A stretch of DNA of 64,000 nucleotides from contig NC_016131.3 of NCBI RefSeq assembly GCF_000005505.3, positions 49,647,355 through 49,711,354 on the forward strand, given 5' to 3'. Source of the stretch: Brachypodium distachyon (taxonomy: Eukaryota > Streptophyta > Magnoliopsida > Poales > Poaceae). Position 1 is the stretch's first letter; each line of letters begins with the position of its first letter. Position numbers and translations under genes: made by a program. The notes beneath the pieces were generated by a model, which did no database searches, had not been told where the DNA came from, and was given only the letters and a program-made list of their open reading frames with translations. This document shows, piece after piece, positions 1 to 10,203 of this stretch.

Positions 1-1815
1 ATGTTGAAGGAGAGGAGGGTATGCATACCTTTTCAATGGTGTAAATTCGGCGCCTGCCGCACCAAATTTATCTCTGAAAAACTGTCATTTTTAATATTGA
101 CAGCGTGTGTGGGAAATGGTTATTGGGAGTCCCGTTTTTTGACTTGTCCATTGTCATGCATGGATGGAGAATTAGCATTATATAAGAATTAATTTAAGGT
201 AGGTAGCTATATCTTGCATCCATAATGCAGCTTTTCGCGACATATAGCACAACTTAGTTGAATTAGCCACCGGCAGGATGCCGAAAGAATGATATAAGGT
301 TGAAAAAAAAAGCTCATCTAAAACCCCTCTTGCTGATGGTATTGATTTTTCTTCTCGCCTCAAATTTTGCAATAAAGTACGTAAATTAAGAAAACAGAGA
401 AACCGTGGGGCATGAGACTGTAAAGAGAGAGAACAGGCAGAGACGACGTTTGAGGCCTTTTAGTTTTGATAGATATGACAGCAAAAGAAAGCACAAATCA
501 TAGGATAAATTGTGCCATTTGTATAAGGTGACTAGTATCATAGCACAACTTATGCTCTTTTGTTAGCAGCAAGCCCAGGTAGAAGGAATATTTCTCATAT
601 AAAATAAATGCCAAATCAAACAAAGATGGGAATTGTTATGAAATAGTACAAACTCTTCTGAAATGTCAACTGCAAAGGAGCCTATGGAGGCATGCATGGA
701 TCCAAATTAAGTTTGAGTACCAACAAAATGTCCCTGATGGAAACCATGCATGTTTGGAACATACAAGAATTTCTGTGCTTTTCTACGAGACCATATCAAT
801 TGCTAGGAAATTTCCGCATTCCAAGCATCACTTTCCCGGCTAAAATGTTTGAGTTAAACTGTCGATATTTTCTTCTTATTAGAAAAAACTACAAATAGTT
901 TCAAGTCGTTGTCATATAATTAAACATAATCAAATTAAAGGAGACAGCACAGTAGGCTCTAGGCAGCAGCACACAGCTTCGACAGAACATGTACAACTAT
1001 GGCCTTTACGGGCATATACAGACGCTGAAAACGCCAGGAAAATGCTGGGCAAGTTCCTTGAGAAAAACCATATCAATTCATGAAGCAAACAATATTTAGT
1101 TACAAGTGGGAAATGCTAATAAGACAACAATTAGGAACGTGTAGCCTCCTTGGTGTTATCATTTGTGATGAAAGGGATGGTGTTTTCGCGATAGGGCAGT
1201 ACGTCATGCATGTAGTAGTCCCTGTCTTTCACAGCTTGCAATTCCCATCTTGAGATGCTGCATGGGAGATTTATAATTTGTCTCCATCTGTTTATATTTT
1301 AGGAATATATAAATGATCATTCTAGAAATAGCTGGTTCAGTTCCATTTTTCACACAATTAATGAGATACACCAAGTAAAAAAAAGCTAATTGGAAGTTCT
1401 TGGTCAGTTTCCAGTCCTTAATTAAAATGCTGCACCAAATTTCCATCCTAAAATTTATCTATATATTCTTCTTGAGAATAAAATTTTCTCGGATACTAAT
1501 TTTCCACTATACTTAAACCAATGGGTGTATATCTTTTGATCAAATCTTTGCAGGGCGGTAATAAGGCCCCAGGCCACATCGGCTGCAATTAGCTAGCTGC
1601 TATATACTGCAACCCACCAATGCATGGGCCTTTATACTGTATACTGTATCGTGTAATAAGCTGTCAAAACCAAGCAGCTGGCTGATGCAGAAGAGACAAA
1701 TCCCTTGGCACCGGGAACATCGACGGCCTCATGTCCTTGTCCACCCCCATAGATGGAAACAAGGATCCATAGACACGTAGTACCATTAACTACCACCTAG
1801 CTAGCTAGAGCTAGA
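1..1815. other. No recognisable gene (AP2 gene upstream region)
   Basis: The stretch is AT-rich and holds only short open frames with no recognisable domain or splice pattern. Its right end is the proximal upstream region of the AP2 gene. I see no clear transposon ends or RNA gene. Confidence 0.5.
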
Positions 1816-1828
1816 CCGTGGCCGGGCG

Positions 1829-1838
1829 CTCATATAAG
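1829..1838 (+). promoter_or_regulatory. Probable TATA box of the AP2 gene
   Basis: A TATA-like motif, CATATAAG, lies about 65-70 bp upstream of the chosen ATG at 1903. That spacing allows a short 5' leader. The TATAAG core is weak and no start-site data are available. Confidence 0.4.
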
Positions 1839-1902
1839 CTCAAGCACGCACGCCGGCCACAGCTCCCCCTTTGCGCTAGCTCGAACGTTCCCAAACAAGG
1901 CC

Positions 1903-3808
1903 ATGGAGGCCTACTGCTCCACCTTGGTGAAAGACGAGCTCATCAATGGCGGCGGCGGGGGGTCAGCAGGAGGGATGCGGTACTGCGAGGCGGCGCCGCG
2001 CGTCTCGCCGCCGGTGGCGATCAAGAGCGTGAAGAGACGGAAGAGGGAGCCGCCGGCGGTGTCGGGGATGACGACGGTGAGCGGCGGCGGGAAGGACGGC
2101 GACAAGTCGGCGGGCAATGCGGCGGCCAAGAGGAGCTCCAGGTTCAGGGGCGTCAGCAGGTACAGAACACGTAATTCAGGCCTATACGTTTTCTGCCCGG
2201 ACTTACGTATTTTATATGTATACGCAGGCATCGTTGGACTGGCAGGTTCGAGGCGCACCTGTGGGACAAAGGCACGTGGAACCCGACGCAGAAGAAGAAA
2301 GGAAAGCAAGGTGCGTATACGTACAAATATACATACGTAAATACGTACACGTACGTGGCGCCCAAACTAACTAGTTCCTGTATATATACGTTCGTCTGAT
2401 CATCTTCTTGTTACCGTATATACGTACTCCGTGGATGGAGCAGTTTATCTTGGGGCGTACAACGAGGAAGAAGCGGCGGCGAGAGCGTACGACCTGGCGG
2501 CGCTCAAGTACTGGGGACCTACCACCTACACCAACTTCCCGGTACGTACGTACTGAGTACATATACGTATTTGACCATGTATATTTTTCCATTTCTATTT
2601 TCTAATATATAATTTTTATGTATTAGTTGAGATTCGAATATCTACTTTTCTTTGCGGTGAAGGACTGAATATTAATCTAGTTGCGCGCAAAAAAAAAGAC
2701 TGAATATTCTTAAGATAGTATGTATGGAGTACTTCGTTGTATACTGATCTTGTTCATGAACAGGTGGTGGACTACGAGAAAGAGCTGAAGGTGATGCAGG
2801 GCGTGTCGAGGGAAGAATACCTAGCCTCCATAAGAAGGTGAGTTACCTACCCCCTGTATAGAAAAATGTTTCTCTAATAATTAATTTTCATGAGAAAAAT
2901 CTACTTCTTTCTTTCGTACAGAAATAAGTGACTCGAATTTCTCTACATTCGCATGGTATATAAAATCATGATCATCAGTTATCGGATCATATTGTTGCTA
3001 GCATCGATTTAGAAATAATTATTTCTTGACCGCCTAAGACACTGCAAAATCGAATATCAATTGCTATTGCTGATGCAGGAAGAGCAACGGGTTCTCGCGT
3101 GGCGTGTCCAAGTATCGTGGCGTGGCGCGGCACCACCACAACGGGCGGTGGGAGGCCCGGATCGGGCGTGTCTTCGGGAACAAGTACCTGTACCTAGGCA
3201 CCTACAGCACCCAGGAGGAGGCCGCCCGCGCCTACGACATCGCCGCCATTGAGTACCGGGGCATCAACGCTGTCACCAACTTCGACCTCAGCTCCTACAT
3301 CCGATGGCTCAAGCCCAACTCCACCATCAACACCAACACCCCCGCCGCCGAATTAGCCATCCTCGGCGGCGGCGGCACGCCCGCGGCACTGATCACGCCG
3401 CCGCCGACGATGCACGTTCCCCGCCTGCTACCGCCGCTCGTAAAGGGAAGGGGTAGCTCGATCGCCGACGATGTGTCTGCCGGGTCCTGCGTGTTCGGCG
3501 GCCCGTCGCCGTCACCGTCACCAACCACGACGGCGCTCAGTTTGCTGTTGCGGTCATCCGTGTTCCAGGAGTTGGTCGCGCAGCAGCAGCCTCCGTCGAC
3601 CGTGGATGACGATGATGACATCGGTGGTCACGCGGCGGTGTCCGACGCGGCCCAAAGAGCAGCGGAGGAGAACGAGGAGTCATTCGGCGAGGTGTTGTAC
3701 GGTGCCGGCGAGGGGGAGGCGGCAACGGCATTCTCGTGCTCCATGTACGAGCTGGGCCTGGACGACAATTTCGCGCGCATCGAGGAGTCCCTCTGGGGCT
3801 GCTTGTGA
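1903..3808 (+). CDS. AP2/ERF transcription factor with two AP2 domains, WRINKLED1-like
   Basis: Five exons join in frame: 1903-2159, 2228-2310, 2444-2541, 2764-2837 and 3079-3808, giving 413 residues. A basic stretch at residues 41-49 looks like a nuclear localisation signal. AP2 repeat 1 spans about residues 78-146 ([19 protein letters not shown] type) and repeat 2 about 182-240 ([19 protein letters not shown] type). The short linker between them ([12 protein letters not shown]) and repeat 2 match the WRI1/WRI3/WRI4 branch rather than AINTEGUMENTA/BABY BOOM. Family members are nuclear activators of glycolysis, fatty-acid synthesis or cutin genes; which target set applies here is not visible. 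In Arabidopsis WRI1 the residues VYL sit on a 9-nt micro-exon. Here VYL is fused to the following exon, so the micro-exon is absent. The C-terminal tail has an acidic run near residue 360 and ends in LWGCL. The exon 1 donor at 2160 (GTACAG) was chosen because it restores the conserved HRWTGR after the arginine codon. Confidence 0.88.
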
Positions 3809-3839
3809 ATTACCGTGATATGATATTCCGGAGTAATAC

Positions 3840-4010
3840 CCAAAGTTTTAAATAACATGTTAAGCAATTTAGGGGTAGCTTGAAAATCAGTGCTAAAGCA
3901 AGTTATAGCGCCGCTGTAGCGCGCTATTTGTTTATGGCACCTTTTGATGGCGCTAAATCAGGTGTTAGCATCCTGCTTGAGACGTTATAGCATGCTACTT
4001 AAAACTTTCA
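3840..4010. mobile_element. hAT-type MITE downstream of the AP2 gene
   Basis: An imperfect inverted pair, CAAAGTTTTAA on the left and TTAAAACTTTC on the right, encloses GC-alternating sequence such as TATAGCGCCGCTGTAGCGCGCTAT. This arrangement is typical of small grass hAT-derived MITEs. It begins about 30 bp after the AP2 stop codon, so it probably lies in the 3' UTR. I could not find an 8-bp target duplication. Confidence 0.5.
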
Positions 4011-5323
4011 TAACAGATAGGTTGGGGGTGTGCAATAAGACAAGAGGAGGTGGTACAGTGGGCCGATGGCTATAGCCCGGAACTAGCTTGCTTATTGTGG
4101 AAGTAAGTTCCTCGAGATAGCCGCCATGGCCATGGCACATACATGCATGTCGATGAGACCCGTACTAATACTTATTTTGGTTGGGCAATTTGTTTCACCA
4201 GCGGCGGTGTTCATCGTGTGATTTCCCCTGTATGTTCAGTTTGATTCGGAAAGAAATTAATGATTCATAATTCATAATTTAAATGGTCGAATTGCTGCGT
4301 TGTGTTTCGCCAGTAACTTTCTTCTTCTTCCTCGCTTTTTCCTCCTGCTTTCTACGGCATCTCGACGAATTGGACGTTGCCCGGGTGTGCGCTCTCTAAA
4401 ACTATATAGCGACCGTTCTCTAGTTAGATTTTCGATGAAAGAACTAATCAAAATCCCCATCTAGACGACGCTCTCTCGTGAAAACGAAATATCCGTGGAT
4501 AGCATATGTAGTACTCAAAACCCCCAAAACAAGACTAGTACCCACTCCGTCCCATATTAAGTGACTTTATATTACATGTATCTAGACGGTTTTTTGTCAT
4601 AGATATATCTATATTTGGGAAAATTGGAGTCACTTAATATGGTACTAAGACTAGTACCCACTCCGTTGATCCAAGTTCTTATACGCTCCTGAAAAAGATA
4701 CTCCTCCCTGGCGGCTGCAAAAATAAAAATAAAAACTGCTTCACGGCCTAAGGGTGTATTCAAGGAGGAAATAAAGAAGCCCTGAATTGTAAACGAAAGA
4801 TAGATCAAGATCTAGAGGTTGGTTTGGGTGGACATGCAACATGTTATTGCTAAAATGAAATGAACAACCTATGCTACCGATCAAAGCATTATTAATCAAC
4901 AAGTATACACCGGCCGTGCTGGAAACGAAAATGAGTCATTTAGCTCAGAAAATTACCACCATGACACCATTTCATAGCCAAATTGGCTTCAAAATGGTGC
5001 ATTGGTCGCAAAGATGAGCCATTTGACTCATAAGAATTCGTAGATATACTCAAATCCAATCCCCCGCAAAAACAAAAGAATTTGCAGTCCAAAGTTTAGT
5101 GGCAGTTGTATACAAACGATGGTATTACATGTATGATACGGGTTAAGCGCAAATAAGAACACTTCACAATTCAAGCATCATTTTGCATGCACATAACCAA
5201 AGAATTCATTAATCAACATACCATCGATCGATCAGGCCCAAATCACAATTGAGAAACAAACAAAACAACACGACCGATTGTTCTTACATGGTTCTTTCAA
5301 TCAATCAACCAAACCTAATTTAA
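4011..5323. other. Intergenic, including the RING-1 3' flank
   Basis: No coding sequence is recognisable. Apart from the Stowaway fragment at 4544-4640, the right part (about 4890-5323) is the 3' flank of the first RING gene. It is repeated, diverged, after the second RING gene (about 7110-7534) and in part after the third (about 9915-10203), which marks the edges of a tandem duplication. Confidence 0.6.
4544..4640. mobile_element. Stowaway-like MITE, right end imperfect
   Basis: It begins ACTCCGTCCCATATTAAGTG and ends with the reverse complement AGTCACTTAATATGG, around an internal ATTACATGTATCTAGACGG motif typical of grass Stowaway elements. The right terminus lacks the usual GGACGGAG. A 19-bp string, AGACTAGTACCCACTCCGT, occurs before it and again at 4647-4665, so the right side has been rearranged. 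Confidence 0.6.
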
Positions 5324-5968
5324 CTAACTAATTAAGAGATGGATGGACGACTGGAGGGAACTGAAGCGGGCGATTAGTTCCTCGCCGCGCGACAGCAACA
5401 GATCCACCCACGCCAGGTCTTCAGCAGCCGTCGTCTTCCGCTCCGGTACGAGCTGTCGCCGGCACATGGGGCAGCTCCCGTTGTCGCGCAGCCACTTCGA
5501 GATGCACCGCCCGTGGAACTTGTGCCCGCACGCCGTCTCCTTCCACGCTCCACAAGCTCCGGCCATGTCGTCTTCTTCGTCGTCGAGCAGGCAGATCGGG
5601 CAGGCGCTGCCGTGGGGAGCCGCCGTGTCCTTGAGCGCCGACGCCAGATCGTCGTCGTCGTCTTCTTCGGCGGGAGGCGGGAGGTTGAGGTCCGGGACGA
5701 CGAAGCGGCGGCGGCGGGGCTCGCGCTGCTGCAGCTCCGTGGCGAACAAGTCGTCGAGGGCGGCGTCGAATTGGGCGAAGGAGGCGCCGCCGTGCCCTTC
5801 CTGGAGCTCGTCGTCGAGGGCGATGTCCATGGCGTCTTCTTCTTGGAGCGGTTCTTGTTCGTCGTCCTCGTACAGGTAGTCGGCGTGGTCGTCGAGGAGC
5901 ATGGCCATGGCCTCCTCCGCTTGTTCTTCGTCTTCGTACAGGCGGTCGTGGTCGAGGACGGTGTCCAT
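5324..5968 (-). CDS. RING-H2 zinc-finger protein with EAR-type motif (tandem copy 1)
   Basis: A single-exon gene of 214 residues, probably an E3 ubiquitin ligase. The N-terminal half is very acidic. A DLNLPP motif at about residues 93-98 fits the EAR repressor consensus DLNxxP. The RING-H2 finger is complete, with ligands C123, C126, C147, H149, H152, C155, C166 and C169 and the usual tryptophan three residues after C155. The start at 5968 (MDTVLDHD) was chosen because copy 2 begins with the matching MDIVLDHG; the open frame extends a few codons further upstream but without an ATG. It is the first of three co-oriented paralogues. An EAR motif with a RING finger suggests a link to TOPLESS-type co-repressors or turnover of repressor complexes, but that role is inference. 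Confidence 0.75.
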   Translation of the reverse strand: MDTVLDHDRLYEDEEQAEEAMAMLLDDHADYLYEDDEQEPLQEEDAMDIALDDELQEGHGGASFAQFDAALDDLFATELQQREPRRRRFVVPDLNLPPPAEEDDDDDLASALKDTAAPHGSACPICLLDDEEDDMAGACGAWKETACGHKFHGRCISKWLRDNGSCPMCRRQLVPERKTTAAEDLAWVDLLLSRGEELIARFSSLQSSIHLLIS

Positions 5969-6100
5969 GGCGTCGCCGGCCGTCAAGCCAAAATTGCCGG
6001 CGAGATCGATGAATTTCTGGGCGCGGTGGTGATCAAATTAAGCAACAATGGAGGAGGAGAATTAAGAGGGTTATTAATCTGGCGTGGATGTGCTGTGCAC

Positions 6101-6201
6101 ATGCTATTTATCCTGGCCTGGAGTCTGGACTGGGGATCCAACGACCGAGAGCAAGTCGGATTGGCGGGAAGGAACGCGTGCCTTCCAGCGCCGACTTCGG
6201 T
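6101..6201 (-). promoter_or_regulatory. RING copy 1 promoter: TATA-like site and conserved module
   Basis: On the minus strand a GATAAATAG TATA-like site lies near 6103-6112, about 140 bp upstream of the ATG. Further upstream, near 6159-6201, is a block containing GGAAGGAACGCGTGCCTTCC, an imperfect palindrome around ACGCGT, followed by AGCGCCGACTTCGG. The same block recurs upstream of copy 3 (about 11053-11092), and the second half upstream of copy 2 (about 8309-8323). Confidence 0.45.
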
Positions 6202-6477
6202 GCGTGTGTTTGTGGATCGGGGTTGGGTTGGGTTGGGCCGGATAGGAGATCGCCTATTGGGCTGCGCCATCTTATACCAATCTGATGAAACGGTGCATAC
6301 GCCGCCAGGTTTTCTTTTTCTTCCTGGTGTAACAACGACAACTATTGGAACCAACGCCAAACAACGCCATAGGATTGGGCGAATATAAGAAGATCTTACG
6401 ACCGAGCCTTAAGAATTGACATGATGCTTAAGACCCAGTTTTTTAGTACATTGGAGACGTAAACTAACTTGAAAATA

Positions 6478-6945
6478 GGGAGTGAAAGGGGGAAACGTAA
6501 CTCTATGTCACTTTTGTGGTTTGGAGGAAACAATTGATCACCTCTTCTTGCGATGCCCTGTTAATTGCGGGATTTACGTGGAATGTGCTCAAGTGTGCTT
6601 TTAATTTGCCGGCAATACCTGATTCGGTGCCTGATCTGTGGGATGGATGGATCTCCAGGTTTTCAGGAAAAATGAGGAAGCTTGTGCTGGTTGGAATTGC
6701 AAGTTTGTTCTGGGTGGTCTAGAACACCCGAAATGAAGCTTTGCTTTCCTGGTGTCCATCTGAGATCGCCATTCGATGTGGTGAAGAAATTCTGTTATTG
6801 GTTAAATCTTTGGTCAATTTTGCAGATAAAGGAAGCAAATCGAAGCCTGCTCCAGTGGGGGACTAAGCTGGTGGAATGGGTGTCTATTGAAGTATTCGGG
6901 GCTGCGAGAGGGTGGAATCTGGTGCAGAGGAGAACTGCAGGCTGA
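6478..6945 (+). pseudogene. LINE remnant (zf-RVT region of a reverse transcriptase)
   Basis: Read in one frame from about 6490, the sequence gives the zinc-binding signature of plant LINE reverse transcriptases: CHFCG, then ETIDHLFLRCP. After an in-frame stop it continues with a WDGWISRF and ASLFWVVW type C-terminal segment near 6640-6745. A stop after QVCF, another inside FWVV, and later frame changes show it is dead. Only the 3' end of the ORF2-type gene is present. It sits between RING copies 1 and 2, upstream of copy 1. Confidence 0.65.
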
Positions 6946-7534
6946 CTGAAACATCACACGTGTCGCAAATATTACAAGCGTTCGTCCGGCATCACAAGTA
7001 CATGAAAGAGATACATGAAAGTGATGAGGGCACCTTCTACATCCACCATCGACGGGTACTTCTACATTCAGGATCAGAAACCTAGGACAAAAAGTTCAAA
7101 TTGCGTAGTTAGATCAACAAGTATACACCGGCTGTACTTGAAACGAAAACGAGTCATTCGGCTCAGAAATGCCGCCATGGCTCTGAAATGGTATCCTGGT
7201 CACAGAAATGGTATCCTCGTAAGAATTTAGATGCAGGTGTGGAGTACTCAAATATAATCCAAGCCCCCGCAAAAAGAAATTAAAGAAATTATAGCCCAAA
7301 CTTTAGTATCAACTGTATTAATACGATGGTAGTATACATGTATGATACGGGTTAATCAAATAAGAATACTCCACATTAATTTCAAGCATCATTTTGCACA
7401 TAAACCAACGAATTCATTAATCAACATACATAGCCGTCGATCATTCCCAATCACAAATTCACAATTGAGAAAGAACACGAGACCTATTGTTTTACATGGT
7501 TCTTTCAATCAATCAATCAATCAATCAGCCTAAT

Positions 7535-8101
7535 CTAACGACTAGTAAGTAAGCGATTCATGGACTGGAGGAAACTGATGCGGGCGATTAGTGCCTCGGC
7601 GCGCAACAGCACCATATCCTCCTCCGCCAACGCCAAGTAGTCTATGTCTGCATCATCAGGATCAGCCGTCGGCGTCGGCGTCTTGATCACGAGCTCTCGC
7701 CGGCAGATGGGGCAGCTTCCCTGACCGCGCAGCCACTCCTCGATGCACGGCCCGTGGAACTTGTGGCCGCAAGCCGTCTCCTTCCACGCTCCCGGCGTCA
7801 TGTCGGCGTCTTCTTCGTCGTCCAGAAGGCAGATCGGGTAGGCGCTGCCGTCGGGAGCCGCCGTGTCCTTGAGCGCCGCCGCCGCCAGATCGTCGTCGTC
7901 GTCGTCTTTGGCGGGAGGCGGGAGGTTGAGGTCCGGGACGACGAAGCGGCGGCGGCGGGGCTGGCGCTCGCGCTGCAGCAGCTCCGTGGCGAAGAAGTCG
8001 TCGAGGGCGGCGTCGATGTCCATGGCGTCTTCTTCTTGGGGCAGCAGCTCTTGTTCGTCGACTTCGTACAGGTAGTCGCCGTGGTCGAGGACGATGTCCA
8101 T
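7535..8101 (-). CDS. RING-H2-like protein with EAR-type motif and a lost zinc ligand (tandem copy 2)
   Basis: A single-exon gene of 188 residues, paralogous to copy 1 over its whole length: acidic N-terminus, VVPDLNLPPP motif at about residues 54-63, and a RING region. The first zinc ligand is tyrosine (Y88, codon at 7838-7840) where copies 1 and 3 have cysteine, a single G-to-A change in the coding sense. The other seven ligands are present (C91, C111, H113, H116, C119, C130, C133). Loss of C1 normally weakens zinc site 1 and E2 binding, so this copy may be inactive, act as a decoy, or work in a dimer with a paralogue. The frame is otherwise open, which argues against a long-dead pseudogene. 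Confidence 0.7.
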   Translation of the reverse strand: MDIVLDHGDYLYEVDEQELLPQEEDAMDIDAALDDFFATELLQRERQPRRRRFVVPDLNLPPPAKDDDDDDLAAAALKDTAAPDGSAYPICLLDDEEDADMTPGAWKETACGHKFHGPCIEEWLRGQGSCPICRRELVIKTPTPTADPDDADIDYLALAEEDMVLLRAEALIARISFLQSMNRLLTSR

Positions 8102-8258
8102 GGCGTCTCAAGCTAGAAGCCGGCGAGATCGGCCGGGATCGATGGATTGCTGGGCGCTGGCTGGTGACCGAATTACGCACGGATGAGGAGAAATTTTAGG
8201 GTAACTGGGCCTTAATTGGGCGGATGAGCAATCCTCAAGGTGTCGGCGCCGGCGGCGC

Positions 8259-8330
8259 TTCTTTATATTTACTGACGCGTGCATGACTCGGATTGTGGCC
8301 TGTAGTAGCGCCGACTTCGGTCCGTGTGGA
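8259..8330 (-). promoter_or_regulatory. RING copy 2 promoter region
   Basis: The minus strand has an AAATATAAAG TATA-like site at about 8262-8271, with the motif AGCGCCGACTTCGG (plus-strand sense) shared with copies 1 and 3 near 8309-8323. The GACGCGTGC at 8273-8282 may be what remains of the ACGCGT palindrome seen in the other two promoters. Confidence 0.35.
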
Positions 8331-8627
8331 CCGAGCTGGCTTGGATCCTGCTGGGCCGTATTAGAGATCGGCTATTGGACTTATGCGTTTGTCTACAGAT
8401 CAACGGCCTGCAAAGAACAAACAGAAATAACCTGCTGGACGAACCTAGCTAGGCCGTTGATACCCCTCAAAAAAAAAAAAACTAGGCCGTTGATCCATCG
8501 GTTGTCTAGGGACTGCAACTGTTGCCAAAGAACGAAGGAAATAGAAACGCTCTGAGGCGCCAATTTCTCGTTTTCCTTTTGCCTGAGCCTTCAACGCGTT
8601 AAGGAAAAAAATTCGGAGACCGCCTTA

Positions 8628-9008
8628 GGACAACTCCAGCGGGATGACCCAAATTTGTGGCCAAAAGCGTCCGTTTGGGTCAGACCCGTACAGGTTTGGA
8701 CTTGTTGTCCGCCCCATCGTTAGGGTCTGCCAGTGTTCCTAACGCAGCCACCTATTTGGTCCGTTTTGTTGGTCATGGACATGCGGGACAGGGGAGGACA
8801 ATGGAGCAAAGGGAGAGGACAAGCGTAGTGCAGAGATGTTGTCCGTCCAGATGCAAACCCAGACCAAATTTGGGTCGAAAATGGGTCGTGGCTGGCAGAA
8901 TAGCAGACGGTGGCTAAAATGGATCGCTGCATTGCGACGTTTTTTTGTCAGTTTGGACACAAACGGATCAGTCCGTGCTAAATGGGTCTCCCTGCGGGAG
9001 ATGCGCCC
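8628..9008. mobile_element. Candidate PIF/Harbinger-type MITE
   Basis: The element is flanked by TTA on both sides (8625-8627 and 9009-9011), the target duplication expected for PIF/Harbinger. The ends are imperfect inverted repeats: GGACAACTCCAGCGGGATGA on the left against GGGCGCATCTCCCGCAGGGA from the right. Internal GTCCGTTTGGGTC/GACCC motifs are also partly palindromic. There is no coding capacity. Confidence 0.5.
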
Positions 9009-9147
9009 TTACCACCACCACACGCTCGGAAAGATTATCCTTGAGCTCGAATACTTTCAAGCCGCGAGATAAGAATTCCATCTAGTTCTCTGAGCGACAC
9101 CACATTTCACCGTGTTGCAACATACGACAAAAACTAGGCCACATTGT

Positions 9148-9849
9148 ATTTTAGAGTGAATTCCACCGTTTAAAATTGTTGACACCAATTACCCCATTTA
9201 GCGGTAGCTAGTTCTCTAATCTAACCTCATTTAGCAAATGTTGCAGTACAAGATTCTACTCCATTTAAAGTTTTTCATCATATTACTCCTAGCTAGTTCC
9301 ACTGACGGGTCCCATCATTCAGACCGACGTCGTCGACACCCATTTAAGATTTTGACCATGTCGACGCCGGACTTGCACGAGAAGCCCCACAACGGGCATC
9401 CATGAAGATGGTCAACACATATGGCCTCGTGTCGTGTGGCACCACCAGGTGCAGCCACAACGTCTCCTTCATGATCGATGGGCCTCATGTAAGTCAGGTT
9501 CAGGATATCCTGCATCCTGCTGCATCCGTCACCAGCTCTGACATGCATGGCCCACTCCAATGCGACAGTGCGTTGGCGTTTGTACGTGCCACTGGCGATG
9601 AGGTCCATGGTCAGAGAGCCAGATGTCACGCTCAAGCGGCGTATGCACCTCGTCCCGGCAGACGTGCTCGTACATGTTGAGTCGAGCCACGTCAGCCTGA
9701 ATAGCGGGTCCCACCGGTCAAACTTTAGGGAGAATTGGATGAACATCTTAAATGAAGTAAGATTATAGAATTCTTGCTAAAAATTGTATAATTGCCGTCA
9801 ACAGCTTCATCAAAGTAATAATGGGTAAAAAGTGAAATTCACTATATAT
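9148..9849. mobile_element. Long inverted-repeat (foldback or MULE-type) element
   Basis: The left arm (about 9148-9345) and right arm (about 9680-9849) are imperfect inverted copies over their full length. TAGAGTGAATTCCAC pairs with the complement of GTGAAATTCACTATA. ACGGGTCCCATCATTCAG pairs with the complement of CTGAATAGCGGGTCCCACC. The middle 340 bp holds an open minus-strand frame with no recognised domain. I found no convincing target duplication. Confidence 0.45.
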
Positions 9850-10203
9850 TTTTTGAACGGATCAGGTAGTGCTACACAGGAAATTCTAGCCAGACATTAA
9901 TTTTCTTGTGAATAGGAAGAATTTGTAGGTCCAGGTGTGGAGCACGCGAATCCCTGCAAAGAGAAAAAAAAAAGTAGTCCGAACTTTTCTAGCAATCGTA
10001 TTAATTAATTTCGAGCATCATTTGCAAAACCAGGTGGAATTGTCTATACAAAATTCTCTGTCTAAGCACTGATGATTAACATAGCCATCAAGGCCAATAC
10101 AAGGATATATTGAACAACACAACCGATTGTTATACATCGTCTTTCAACCAACCAATCAATTGCCATGCAGGTCGTCTCAATCCTAGAACGTACGCCCTAA
10201 CAA

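Noticed and set aside
5343..6388. Plus-strand frames of up to 291 codons opposite RING copy 1
   Set aside because: They are antisense to the RING gene, rich in repeated S and V codons from complementing acidic runs, and recur as shadows opposite copies 2 and 3.
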